Source of the DNA: Balneolaceae bacterium
GTDB lineage: Bacteria; Bacteroidota; Rhodothermia; Balneolales; Balneolaceae
Length of the DNA: 64,000 nucleotides
Assembly: GCA_007693395.1 (NCBI GenBank)
Contig: REDS01000060.1
Coordinates: 1 to 64,000, forward strand
Direction: 5' to 3'
The translations under genes were made by a program, and so were the position numbers. Every line of letters begins with the position of its first letter. The stretch's first letter is position 1. The notes under the pieces are model-generated. The model was given only the letters and a program-made list of their open reading frames with translations, made no database searches and had not been told where the DNA came from. Positions 52,062 to 61,736 of this stretch are shown in pieces.

Positions 52062-52754
52062 ATGCAGAACAACCTTGATATCCCGGCTGCTAACCCTCTT
52101 ACTGAAGATTTTCAGCGTGAAAGAAAACTCTCTTTTCTTGAGAGAATTTACCTGCCTGAAATTTTTAAAGGCCTTTGGCACACGCTAAAATTAATGTTTG
52201 CTCCAAAATTTACGATGAACTATCCTGAAGAAAAGTGGGATCCGCCATCAATATTTCGCGGAAGGCCAGTACTTGTAGAAGATGATGGCCAGGAACGCTG
52301 CGTTGCATGCGGTTTATGTGCAAGAGCGTGCCCGCCGTTAGCTATAAGCATGCAGGGCAGTGAAAATTCTGACGACCCTAAAGAAAGATACCCTGAGAAA
52401 TTCGAAATCAATATGCTTCGCTGCATTTACTGCGGCTTCTGTGAAGAGGTTTGTCCCGAAGAAGCTATTGTGATGAGCAAAGATTATGATATTGTGTTTG
52501 AATCAAGAGAAGATGCAATCTATGATAAGCAAAGGCTTCTTGTACCCAAGGAAGATCTCAAAGATCGCTTGGATTACCTCAAAGAGTACAGGAATAATCA
52601 ATTTGGCCAATTCTGGAATTTCCAGGAAGAGAATAATATTCATTCCGTTCGTGACAGAGATCGTGACTGGAATACAGGCCTTTCACTGGTTGACCTGCTT
52701 GAGCAGCAGAAAAAGAATGATGCAACAAAAGCATCATCCGACTGGTCTATATAA
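52062..52754 (+). CDS. nuoI: NADH-quinone oxidoreductase subunit I
   Basis: Two 4Fe-4S motifs: [16 protein letters not shown] and [35 protein letters not shown] context. Confidence 0.92.
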   Translation: MQNNLDIPAANPLTEDFQRERKLSFLERIYLPEIFKGLWHTLKLMFAPKFTMNYPEEKWDPPSIFRGRPVLVEDDGQERCVACGLCARACPPLAISMQGSENSDDPKERYPEKFEINMLRCIYCGFCEEVCPEEAIVMSKDYDIVFESREDAIYDKQRLLVPKEDLKDRLDYLKEYRNNQFGQFWNFQEENNIHSVRDRDRDWNTGLSLVDLLEQQKKNDATKASSDWSI

Positions 52755-52765
52755 CTACGTAAGTT

Positions 52766-53329
52766 ATGACAAAGCAAGAGTTTAATCAAAGTGACCTTCA
52801 AGCACTTTTTGATAATGCCGAGTACCTTGTTGACGAGGCTGAGGCTCTTAAATATGTGATAGATTCAGTTCCTTACGATGAAGTTCCGCCAGGCGATTAC
52901 AGTATTTATGATAAACTCCGGCTGATAGACCATGCTCAAAACCGTTACTACAGGCCAATCACAGAAAAAATATTTTCAGAAACCAGGCGAATTTCTCTGA
53001 CAGAATTTAACCACTTCAGAGATACGTTTGAAGATAGTACACAGCTCGAAGATGATGAAAAGAACGTACAGAAAGTACTGAGTAAGATTATAAAACATCG
53101 CGCTGCACTGCTCACCATTTTTAAAAAACTTGCCCGTATTGACTGGGAAAAGAACCTGAAAGACGAAAGGGGAAGAGAAATTACGCTTTATGTTTTTGCA
53201 GCTACTATGATAGAAAACGAGCGAAAATTGCTTAAAGAGATTGCCGATTTGGTTCTTATATACCAAAATGAACAGATTCACCAACGCGAGATTAATAAAC
53301 GGGTAGTAGACCGAAATAATCCTAAATAG
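52766..53329 (+). CDS. Hypothetical protein, mostly alpha-helical
   Basis: 187 aa ORF between nuoI and a membrane-protein gene, same strand, short gaps. Confidence 0.7.
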   Translation: MTKQEFNQSDLQALFDNAEYLVDEAEALKYVIDSVPYDEVPPGDYSIYDKLRLIDHAQNRYYRPITEKIFSETRRISLTEFNHFRDTFEDSTQLEDDEKNVQKVLSKIIKHRAALLTIFKKLARIDWEKNLKDERGREITLYVFAATMIENERKLLKEIADLVLIYQNEQIHQREINKRVVDRNNPK

Positions 53330-53338
53330 GGCAAGCTT

Positions 53339-53956
53339 GTGTGGGGAGATCTCTATCTGTTAATTGCTTCGATTCTTAGCCTTTTAATTATTATCAAGAG
53401 ATATCCCAATAGGGTTAGGGATATTAAAGTTAGTTCCATTCTTGCATTGGTGGTTTATGTAGCCAGTGAACTCATTACAAATTTTGAAAATGAATTCGCA
53501 ATTCTTTTAAAACCCATCCTTTTTATTACGGCACTCTCTTTAGTGTTTGTGATTCTGTTGATGCTTATCAGAAGGCTGAAGCCTGTTGTTTTTCAGTATC
53601 CCTATCCGATAGTATTTCTGCCGCTATTACTGCCTTTCTCTTTTTTATTTGTAATGGACACAATTATCGTTGAACAGATAATATTAGCATCAATACAAGC
53701 TGTGGTAATTGTTGTACTTTTTCTCCTAACTGCCGGTTATAGCCACTACTTAGATAAAAGGGGAGGGATGTACCTTGGTCTTTTACTTCTTATCACTTCG
53801 TTTATTTTATACTGGATGGTTGGCGAGGTGGTGAATATTGAGCAGTGGATATGGAAACTAACTCTCTCATTTGGAATGATTCTTACTATTTATTCATTAT
53901 CGGGGCTATTGATAAACAAACTTGATGAAACCGTAGAGGACGAAGAGTATTTATGA
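53339..53956 (+). CDS. Hypothetical multi-pass membrane protein
   Basis: 205 aa, GTG start, about 7 hydrophobic helices; ATGA overlap with the peroxiredoxin gene. Confidence 0.75.
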   Translation: MWGDLYLLIASILSLLIIIKRYPNRVRDIKVSSILALVVYVASELITNFENEFAILLKPILFITALSLVFVILLMLIRRLKPVVFQYPYPIVFLPLLLPFSFLFVMDTIIVEQIILASIQAVVIVVLFLLTAGYSHYLDKRGGMYLGLLLLITSFILYWMVGEVVNIEQWIWKLTLSFGMILTIYSLSGLLINKLDETVEDEEYL

Positions 53957-54414
53957 ACGTTGGCGATAAGGCAAAAGATTTTACACTGTTGAACAGTGAT
54001 GGCAAAGAAATAACTTTGTCTGAAGAAACTAAAGAAGGTAAAGTATTACTCCTTTTTTTTCCTTTAGCATTTAGTGGTGTTTGTACAGAAGAGTTATGCA
54101 CAACAAGAGATAATATGAAGCTATACAAATCATTGAACACCAATGTAATAGGGATAAGTGTAGATAGTTTTTTTACACTAAATCAATTCAAGAAGTCCAA
54201 TAATCTGAAATTTTCTCTGCTCAGTGATTTTAATAAGGAAGTATCGGGTGCATACAACTCACTGTATAATGAATTCTTCGGAATGAAGGGGGTATCCAAG
54301 AGATCTGCTTTTGTAGTTAATAAAGAAATGATTATTGAGTATGCAGAAATTTTGGAGGACTCAAGTAAGCTGCCAGACTTTAAAACCATTCGAACTGTTT
54401 TAAGCAGTATATAA
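53953..54414 (+). CDS. Peroxiredoxin (AhpC/TSA/Bcp-like)
   Basis: VGDKAKDFTLLNSDGKEITLSEETKEGKVLLLFFPLAFSGVCTEELCTTRDN; 153 aa. Confidence 0.93.
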   Translation: MNVGDKAKDFTLLNSDGKEITLSEETKEGKVLLLFFPLAFSGVCTEELCTTRDNMKLYKSLNTNVIGISVDSFFTLNQFKKSNNLKFSLLSDFNKEVSGAYNSLYNEFFGMKGVSKRSAFVVNKEMIIEYAEILEDSSKLPDFKTIRTVLSSI

Positions 54415-54529
54415 GTTTATTGATTTTCTCTAAAGGGCAGGGGTATAGATTTCACTGGATATGAATGAATCGATAGTACCAACATTCTAACTTTACATAA
54501 TATATATTATACGACATATAAATATTCTT

Positions 54530-54558
54530 AAAAAAAAGAGAGCCTAAACGTGGCTCTC
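54530..54558 (-). terminator. Rho-independent terminator overlapping the end of the 54544-54870 ORF
   Basis: Minus strand GAGAGCC-acgttta-GGCTCTC followed by TTTTTTTT; the ORF stop codon lies inside the hairpin. Confidence 0.85.
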
Positions 54559-54870
54559 TACCTGTATATCAAAACTACCGTCTTTTGCCGAGTCTACTCT
54601 TATCTTGTCAAGAACTGCATCAAGATTAATACCCAGCGATAAATAGAGCTTTCCATTCTCTTCTTTTAGAATGGAATTTGCCAACCTGTTTTGGTCTATA
54701 ACTAACAGTAATAAATTTTTTCTTCCCTGAAATTGAGAATTCAAATACTCATTTAAAAATGATGCAGTTACACACTCAATCTCATCTTCACCGGTGCTGT
54801 AGGTTCCTGCATTATTTCTTTCCTGCCATTTTCTTTTAGATAAAATGTGAAATATTAAATCTGTACTCAT
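54544..54870 (-). CDS. DUF952-like protein
   Basis: 108 aa; LIFHILSKRKWQERNNAGTYS and LLLLVIDQNRL resemble DUF952 proteins; ends at a strong terminator. Confidence 0.7.
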   Translation of the reverse strand: MSTDLIFHILSKRKWQERNNAGTYSTGEDEIECVTASFLNEYLNSQFQGRKNLLLLVIDQNRLANSILKEENGKLYLSLGINLDAVLDKIRVDSAKDGSFDIQVESHV

Positions 54871-54890
54871 CTGTATGCTATTTTATTTGA

Positions 54891-55838
54891 TTAATTGGTT
54901 GCTATATGCAGTATTGCATCACCTTTGTGTACAACCGGATTATTATTCATTCCGATAACGCGCCCATCAACTCTCGCTTTTACCTGAAATCTTTCTATAC
55001 CGTAAGGGTCTGTTATGGTGCCAAGCAGCTGACGCCGCTTTATTCTATCACCAAGCTGAACTTTTGACCTGTAAAGGCCGGCATAAGCTGCTCTTACCCA
55101 TGAGGATTTTCCAAAAATTTCAGTAGGTTGCATTGGTGCCGGTGCTTCTTTTTTCATTCCAAGATGCTTCATCAACCTCAGGGTTCCATGAATTGCCTCC
55201 TGAATACCGTGTTCATCAAACCTCAAAGACTCTCCGGTTTCATACACAAGTATCTGTTTATTCTTTTTTTCAGCTGCTTTTCTGAAGGATTTGTCAATCA
55301 ATGGAGAATGCAACAAAACCGGAGGTGCAAATGCTTTAGCCAATTCAAGGTTTTTTTCAATGTTAAAAACGCAGCGTATTTGAGGATAGTTAGCCTTGCT
55401 TGCTCCTCCTGTATGATAATCAATACCATAGTCTATTTTAGGAATGATCTCATTCATGATTGTATATGCAAGCAGGTTAGCCAGAGAACCTGTTTTACTG
55501 CCAGGAAAACTTCGGTTAATGTCTTTACCATCCGGTACACCACGCACATTCTGAATAAATCCATACACATTCATCAATGGGATAGCTATTATACTACCTT
55601 TTTCAGGAGTTGCGAGATTATTTATTAATAACCTGCGAACGATCTCAATTCCATTAATTTCATCGCCATGTAACCCTCCGGAAAGCAACAATACCGGGCC
55701 CGGATTCTCTGAACGAATAACTCTTACCGGTAAATCGATATTAGTATGGGTAGGCAACCGCGCAATAGAGATGTATAGTTTCTTATCCTCTCCCCTTGCA
55801 ATTTTTTCGCCGTTAATCTGGATAATTTCAGGCATCAT
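54891..55838 (-). CDS. Succinylglutamate desuccinylase/aspartoacylase (AstE/AspA) family deacylase
   Basis: 315 aa; [22 protein letters not shown] zinc-binding motif, [19 protein letters not shown]-terminal biotinyl/lipoyl-like [18 protein letters not shown]. Confidence 0.92.
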   Translation of the reverse strand: MMPEIIQINGEKIARGEDKKLYISIARLPTHTNIDLPVRVIRSENPGPVLLLSGGLHGDEINGIEIVRRLLINNLATPEKGSIIAIPLMNVYGFIQNVRGVPDGKDINRSFPGSKTGSLANLLAYTIMNEIIPKIDYGIDYHTGGASKANYPQIRCVFNIEKNLELAKAFAPPVLLHSPLIDKSFRKAAEKKNKQILVYETGESLRFDEHGIQEAIHGTLRLMKHLGMKKEAPAPMQPTEIFGKSSWVRAAYAGLYRSKVQLGDRIKRRQLLGTITDPYGIERFQVKARVDGRVIGMNNNPVVHKGDAILHIATN

Positions 55839-56766
55839 TCTTGTATTTTCTGCGAGACCGCTTTTTTTGATTCACTTTTTCGATCAGATCTTCAACATAT
55901 TTAATAACCTCTGTGGCAATATCTTTACCGGTGGTTTTTTCAATTCCTTCCAGGCCAGGCGAAGAGTTTACCTCAAGTACGAGTGGGCCGCGTTCAGACT
56001 GCAGCATATCAACACCAGCTATAGACAAATTCATGGCTTTTGCTGCTGTCAGTGCCACTTCGCGCTCTTTTTTACTCAGTTTAATAAGCTTACCTGTACC
56101 GCCCTGATGTAAATTCGACCGAAATTCACCCTCTTTACCCTGTCTTTTCATTGCACCAACTACCTTATTTCCAACCACAAAGGCCCTTATATCAGCACCT
56201 TTTGCTTCCTGAATAAATTCCTGAACAATTACTCGTGCTTTCATACTGTGAAATGCCTCGATAATTGATTCTGCTGCTTTTTTTGTGGGAGCAAGCACCA
56301 CTCCATATCCTTGTGTACCTTCCAGGAGTTTCACGATAAGCGGTGCACCTCCAACCGAATCAATGATTTTTGCAACCTCTTTACTGTAGTTGGTGAACAC
56401 AGTTTTAGGCATGCCTACATCAGAACGAGCCATAATCTGCAAACTACGAAGTTTGTCTCTCGATCGTACAAGTGCCTGACTCTCAACAGCTGTAGGAATG
56501 CCCATCATTTCAAACTGGCGAACTACAGCAGCTCCGTAAAACGTAACAGAGGCACCTATTCTGGGAATTACTGCGTGTACATTTTTAATGATTTCTCCAT
56601 TATAGAATATGGCCGGTTTGTCTTGTTCTATTACGATATCACACCGTAGGTGGTCTAAAACAACTGCCCTGTGCCCTCTTGCCTCTATCGCTTCTACTAA
56701 CCGCTTTGTAGAATACAGCGTCCTATTTCTGGATAAAATGACTATACGTAATTCGTTGTGTTGCAT
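55828..56766 (-). CDS. rimK: RimK family alpha-L-glutamate ligase
   Basis: 312 aa ATP-grasp; [76 protein letters not shown]. Confidence 0.95.
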   Translation of the reverse strand: MQHNELRIVILSRNRTLYSTKRLVEAIEARGHRAVVLDHLRCDIVIEQDKPAIFYNGEIIKNVHAVIPRIGASVTFYGAAVVRQFEMMGIPTAVESQALVRSRDKLRSLQIMARSDVGMPKTVFTNYSKEVAKIIDSVGGAPLIVKLLEGTQGYGVVLAPTKKAAESIIEAFHSMKARVIVQEFIQEAKGADIRAFVVGNKVVGAMKRQGKEGEFRSNLHQGGTGKLIKLSKKEREVALTAAKAMNLSIAGVDMLQSERGPLVLEVNSSPGLEGIEKTTGKDIATEVIKYVEDLIEKVNQKKRSRRKYKNDA

Positions 56767-57225
56767 TTAAATAATTTGATTTGATAAAAACTTTTTAGAA
56801 ACATCTACAATAAATTTATCTTTCAAAAAACGCCTTCCAATAAGCATTGGATATTTCATTTTTGAGCGATTGGTGAGCGATAGCTGAATTTTGTACGTTG
56901 AACCAAAAAATTCAATCTTTTGCTTTATGATTACACGCTCTTCAATTTGTCCGTTAGAGCTCCTTACCCGCTTAATCTTTTGAACCGGAGCTTTGTACTG
57001 TCTTTCATCATACTCAGGATGATTAGGGTCAAGCACATAAAAAAAGACATAAAGCCTGTTATTTATTTTTTCAGTAGTAATGTCGTGACAGTGTAAGCTC
57101 GATGTATATGCCCCTGTGTCGATTTTCGCATCCAGCTCAAAGATATCTAACTCGGGAAGGTCAATTTTTTCAACACGCCCAATTAGTTGCAATTCCGGGC
57201 TATTATGTGACAGATGGTTCTTCAT
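56767..57225 (-). CDS. Retropepsin-like 'ATP-dependent zinc protease' family protein (RimB-like)
   Basis: 152 aa; IGRVEKIDLPELDIFELDAKIDTGAYTSSLHC and MKYPMLIGRRFLKDKFIVDVSKKFL. Confidence 0.9.
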   Translation of the reverse strand: MKNHLSHNSPELQLIGRVEKIDLPELDIFELDAKIDTGAYTSSLHCHDITTEKINNRLYVFFYVLDPNHPEYDERQYKAPVQKIKRVRSSNGQIEERVIIKQKIEFFGSTYKIQLSLTNRSKMKYPMLIGRRFLKDKFIVDVSKKFLSNQII

Positions 57226-57306
57226 TCGGCATCAAAAATAAGGCCTTTTTAGCTCGTGTGCATTCACTATTTTAGGGCGTAAAATTTCTAATTTATTTAA
57301 CCGATA

Positions 57307-58380
57307 ATGACAGACAACAGCCCACACAAACCGGTTCTGCTGCTTGATGAAGCTCGCTGTAAGAAAAACATCGAAAGAATGGTTCAAAAAGCAACAGCCT
57401 CGAATTGCGATTTTCGCCCTCATTTCAAAACCCATCAGTCTGCAAGAGTTGGTGAGTGGTTTCGGGAAAAAAGTATAACAGGTATTACGGTTTCTTCTGT
57501 TTCAATGGCTCAATATTTCCATGAGGCCGGCTGGAATGATATCACCATCGCGTTCCCCTTTTTTAAAGGACAGATTGATGGTTTGAAACAGCTGAACAGA
57601 TCTTGTAAGCTGCGCCTTTTTGTTAATAGTACAGATGATGTACGGCAGCTCTCAGAGTCTCTCACAAATGAATTTCGGGTTTACATAGAACTTAACACCG
57701 GTTCTAATCGCAGTGGCATTCATCACGAAAACACGCCACAAATAAACTCTATTATTGAAACATGCACCAAATTTGAGAATGTACAATTTCACGGTTTTTA
57801 TGTGCATCATGGCGATACGTACAAGGCACGCAGCAAAGAGGAAATAACTGAATTAATTGCCCCTACCCTCTCCATTTATAAAAAGATGAACGTTCACTAT
57901 CCGGAAGCAAAATTTTCTCTCGGCGATACACCATCGGCAAGTGTTTTGACAAATTTTGATGATATTGACGAATTGACTCCAGGTAATTTTGTGTTTTATG
58001 ACTGGATGCAGGTGTGCATTGGAAGTTGCACTCTGAATGATGTTGCGCTTTTTGCACTCTTGCCGGTTGCTCAAGTTTCAAAAGAGATTAATAAGGCTAT
58101 TATTCTTGGTGGTGCCGTTCACATGTCGAAAGATTTTGTTGAAGTTGACGATGCGAGAAATTATGGCCAGGTTGTGAACATTGCTGGTAATGAGATAACG
58201 CCCGTGCCACTTTATCTGTCAGCATTATCGCAGGAACACGGCGCGGTATCTGGAAATGTTGAAACCATAACAGGCAACCATCTGGTTGTCTGCCCCATTC
58301 ACTCGTGTTTAACAGCCAATCTAAATGGCCATTATGTAACCAGAGATGGCAAAATCATCGAAAAACGAATTTTATCATGA
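57307..58380 (+). CDS. Alanine racemase N-terminal-fold PLP enzyme, D-threonine aldolase/D-serine dehydratase-like
   Basis: 357 aa; FRPHFKTHQSARVGEWFREKSITGITVSSVSMAQYFHEAGW (PLP Lys context), ELNTGSNRSG, SLGDTPSAS, VCPIHSCLTANL. Confidence 0.9.
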   Translation: MTDNSPHKPVLLLDEARCKKNIERMVQKATASNCDFRPHFKTHQSARVGEWFREKSITGITVSSVSMAQYFHEAGWNDITIAFPFFKGQIDGLKQLNRSCKLRLFVNSTDDVRQLSESLTNEFRVYIELNTGSNRSGIHHENTPQINSIIETCTKFENVQFHGFYVHHGDTYKARSKEEITELIAPTLSIYKKMNVHYPEAKFSLGDTPSASVLTNFDDIDELTPGNFVFYDWMQVCIGSCTLNDVALFALLPVAQVSKEINKAIILGGAVHMSKDFVEVDDARNYGQVVNIAGNEITPVPLYLSALSQEHGAVSGNVETITGNHLVVCPIHSCLTANLNGHYVTRDGKIIEKRILS

Positions 58381-58874
58381 AGCAAACATTAACAGTTGAG
58401 GAGAAATATTCTCAGTACTGGCCTGCAATTTGTATTATAAGCCTTCTACTGGCTGTGGCGCTTTTTTACAGTTATCAGGTTACGGCTAATGTTTTGATTG
58501 AAGGTTACCTGCGATTGGCTTCATTCGGATTTCTTGCGCTCTCTATACTCAGCTATTTTAAAATCAGAGATGGTAAAGTGTTAATAGATCTTGAAAATGA
58601 TTCAGACGGCGTTTTAACGGTAAAGTATAGTGTGAGAAACCAATACATTCACAGCGAAGAGTGGGCTGTATCCGAGATGTTTGAAGTGAAAACAGATATA
58701 ATGCCGGACAGAAGCCTCTACAACAATCTCATTAAGAAAGACCGATGCGTACGTTTCAGGAGAAAATCAGAAGAAGACTGGATCTATTTCAACAAAATTA
58801 ACGGGCGCGTAATACCTTTTACAAAAGAGAATGCTCAACGAATCAGGGACTATCTTGTTAAGATAAAAGATTGA
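58377..58874 (+). CDS. Hypothetical membrane-anchored protein
   Basis: 165 aa from Met25 of the supplied ORF; ATGA overlap with upstream gene; two N-terminal TM segments. Confidence 0.7.
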   Translation: MKQTLTVEEKYSQYWPAICIISLLLAVALFYSYQVTANVLIEGYLRLASFGFLALSILSYFKIRDGKVLIDLENDSDGVLTVKYSVRNQYIHSEEWAVSEMFEVKTDIMPDRSLYNNLIKKDRCVRFRRKSEEDWIYFNKINGRVIPFTKENAQRIRDYLVKIKD

Positions 58875-59684
58875 TTAAAGCCCTTCTTCCAGAGGATCAG
58901 GATCATCCGTAAATGCTTGTTTCCAGAATATATACAATCCGGTTGCAAGTCCTTTTACAACGAAGAAAGAGAAGACAAACATCAGTCCTATATCCTGGAA
59001 TATCACAATGATAATAAAATAGACGGCCAGTAAAATAAGCCTGTTTTTATGTTTTTTGATGGATTCCCTGTCGAATTTTGGGATTTTATCAAACGGAATT
59101 GTGCTCACCATCAGGAAAGAGAGGAGTACTACTACGGGTACAAGTACAGAGAGAACGCCATGATTCAACCCTTCAAACACATCCATACGATTCATAAATG
59201 TCAGATAAAAGGCTGCAAGCATAATTGCATAAGCAGGTGAAGGCAAGCCCCTGAAGTAGTCGTATTCAACCTCTTTGGCTTCTATATTGAATCTAGCAAG
59301 GCGGATAGATCCACAGATTGGTGCAAGTGCGCTAAGCAGAATCCCGACAATTCCCATCTCAAAGAATGCCACATGATAGACCAGAAATCCAGGTGCCACA
59401 CCAAAAGAAATCACATCACTAAGTGAATCGAGCTCCATTCCGAATTCACTTGTGGCATTAGTGAGCCGGGCCATGAACCCATCAAGTACATCGAACATGC
59501 CGGCAAGAACAATGAGCCATGCTCCCATCATCAGATTTCCGTCAGACACCAAAATGATCGACAAAAACCCGCAGAATAGATTCATCAGAGTAAAAAAGCT
59601 GGGTACTACAAAACGGGGAATCGGTTTAATTTTACGAGGTTTAAACCGCTTTCTGAATCGCTTTTTTTGAATTGGGTATTTCAT
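58875..59684 (-). CDS. pssA: CDP-diacylglycerol--serine O-phosphatidyltransferase
   Basis: CDP-alcohol phosphatidyltransferase motif DVLDGFMARLTNATSEFGMELDSLSDVISFGVAPG. Confidence 0.96.
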   Translation of the reverse strand: MKYPIQKKRFRKRFKPRKIKPIPRFVVPSFFTLMNLFCGFLSIILVSDGNLMMGAWLIVLAGMFDVLDGFMARLTNATSEFGMELDSLSDVISFGVAPGFLVYHVAFFEMGIVGILLSALAPICGSIRLARFNIEAKEVEYDYFRGLPSPAYAIMLAAFYLTFMNRMDVFEGLNHGVLSVLVPVVVLLSFLMVSTIPFDKIPKFDRESIKKHKNRLILLAVYFIIIVIFQDIGLMFVFSFFVVKGLATGLYIFWKQAFTDDPDPLEEGL

Positions 59685-59722
59685 GCGATATGTCTGTTAG
59701 TCAGTATCAGATCGATCAGGTA

Positions 59723-60382
59723 TTAATCTATAGAAAGTTTTGCGAGAATGGATTCTCCAGCAACGGTAATATCCCCTTTTTTAACAAGTATTTCAGCATT
59801 TTCTGGGAGCAAGACATCCATACGTGAGCCAAATTTCATAATCCCAAACCGTTCACCAACTTTAATGGTTTCTCCCTCGTTGAGACGGTACTCAATTCTT
59901 CTGGCAAGAAAACCGGTAATTTGTTTAAAGAGAAGTTTAGTACCGCTTGCGTGCTTTACGCCAAAATGTGCGCGCTCGTTCTCTTCTGATGCGTGATCTT
60001 CCCAGGCCATAAGATATTTACCGGGATAATACCGCAGATACTCGAGTGCTCCGGATACAGGATTTCGGTTTACATGTACATTAAGCGGTGAGAGAAAAAT
60101 ACTAACCTGAATCGCTCCTGACTTCATGTATTCAGGCTCTTCAACAGGTTGAATCAATACAACTTTTCCATCAGCCGGTGAGATAACGAGATTATTTTCG
60201 GGATCTTCAGGCGGGAAACGATCCGGATCACGGAAAAAATAGAGAACCAATCCGCACAAAGCAGCCAACATCGGGTATACAATCCAACCGAGCCAGGCCG
60301 GAGCAAATGTTACTGCATAGCCCACAGCAATACTGAAAACAAATACTACAACAATGGTTGCAAAACCCTCTTTTGCGAGCAT
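59723..60382 (-). CDS. psd: Phosphatidylserine decarboxylase (short form)
   Basis: 219 aa; ISPADGKVV, FLSPLNVHVNRNPVSG, RFGIMKFGSRMDVLLP. Confidence 0.96.
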   Translation of the reverse strand: MLAKEGFATIVVVFVFSIAVGYAVTFAPAWLGWIVYPMLAALCGLVLYFFRDPDRFPPEDPENNLVISPADGKVVLIQPVEEPEYMKSGAIQVSIFLSPLNVHVNRNPVSGALEYLRYYPGKYLMAWEDHASEENERAHFGVKHASGTKLLFKQITGFLARRIEYRLNEGETIKVGERFGIMKFGSRMDVLLPENAEILVKKGDITVAGESILAKLSID

Positions 60383-60386
60383 TCAG

Positions 60387-61733
60387 TTATCCTCCAAAAG
60401 TTCTGAGAATGTCATTAAATGTAATTAAGATAAAGAGGCCAATAAGAAATATAAAACCAAGCTGCTGCAGGCCCATTCTTACTTTGGGCGATGGTTCTCT
60501 TCGGGTGATGCCCTCGTACACAAGGAACATAAAATGGCCGCCATCCAATGCCGGTATTGGCAGCATATTCATAATGGCAAGGGTGATACTCAAAAATGCA
60601 GTGATATTCCAAAAGCCCCTCCAGCCGCCGGCATCAGTGGCTTCTCGTGTAATGTTCGCGATGGCAACCGGGCCTCCGAGGTTCTCTCTAACTGAAATGT
60701 CGCCGGAGAACATCCTGCCAATGCCTTTGATTATTCCAAAAAAAGTATCATTTGTGCGATCAAAACCCACACCAAAAGCCTGAGCAGCATTGTATGACTT
60801 CTGCTGCAACTCAAATACATCGGCGGGATGAGGTGCCTGTATACCTATGGTTCTACTTTCGGGATCAGGGGTTACCTGCAAGGCCAGGGTTTCGCCACTT
60901 CGAAGCACTTCCATTTCAAGGGAAGACTCACTTCCTTGAATGATATTCACCAACTGAAGCCAGTAGTTAACTTCTTCTCCATTTACAGCAACAATTCTAT
61001 CGCCCGGTTGCAATCCTGCATTGTAGGCCGGGCTATCGTCAAGTACACGGGAAACTTCACTTGGTAAGGCATTTGTTTCGTCAATAAAACGCCCTTCTCT
61101 GTTAATGAGATCGAGAAAATTAGGTGGCGTAGGTATGGTAAGGGTTTCACCGCCTCGCTCAACAAGGAAACTTAGTTCTCTGTCGGTTATTGAGGATGGG
61201 CTGAATAACTGGTTAAAGTAGTCAACTTCCCTCCCGTTCACACCGATGAGCCTGTCACCGGTTTGCAGCCCAATTTGCGATGCCACACTGCCTTCCTGAA
61301 TATAGATGCTGTCAACAGATCGAACAGGTACAACTGTTTCACCATAACTCCATGCCATGCCGGCATAGATAAAAATGGCAAGAATCATGTTAAAAACTAC
61401 TCCGGCCAAAATTACAATGGTTCGCTGCCATACAGGCCTGCTTCTGAACTCATCGGGTTTAATCTCATCTTCAACAAAACTGTCGTCCATGGATTCGTCA
61501 ATCATACCGGCAATCTGAACATAACCGCCAAGCGGGGTTGCGCCAATTACATATTCTGTTTCCCCTTTCCTGAAACCGAATATTTTAGGCGGAAAGCCAA
61601 TAGAAAATTTATTGACCCTCATCTTAAAGTATTTAGCAGCAAGAAAATGCCCAAGTTCATGTACAGTTACAAGAATGAATATCGCTGCAATAAATACCAA
61701 AATTGTTGTAGAGAAGCTTAAGATCCAGTCCAT
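60387..61733 (-). CDS. rseP: RIP metalloprotease RseP (site-2 protease)
   Basis: VHELGHFLAAKYFKMRVNKFSIGFPPKIFGF, two PDZ-like regions, NMLPIPALDGGHFMFLVYE. Confidence 0.96.
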   Translation of the reverse strand: MDWILSFSTTILVFIAAIFILVTVHELGHFLAAKYFKMRVNKFSIGFPPKIFGFRKGETEYVIGATPLGGYVQIAGMIDESMDDSFVEDEIKPDEFRSRPVWQRTIVILAGVVFNMILAIFIYAGMAWSYGETVVPVRSVDSIYIQEGSVASQIGLQTGDRLIGVNGREVDYFNQLFSPSSITDRELSFLVERGGETLTIPTPPNFLDLINREGRFIDETNALPSEVSRVLDDSPAYNAGLQPGDRIVAVNGEEVNYWLQLVNIIQGSESSLEMEVLRSGETLALQVTPDPESRTIGIQAPHPADVFELQQKSYNAAQAFGVGFDRTNDTFFGIIKGIGRMFSGDISVRENLGGPVAIANITREATDAGGWRGFWNITAFLSITLAIMNMLPIPALDGGHFMFLVYEGITRREPSPKVRMGLQQLGFIFLIGLFILITFNDILRTFGG

Positions 61734-61736
61734 AAA

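Noticed and set aside
55128-55628. 166-aa + strand ORF opposite the AstE/AspA deacylase gene
   Set aside because: Fully antisense to a well-supported gene; Cys/Phe/His-rich shadow-type composition and no recognisable motif.
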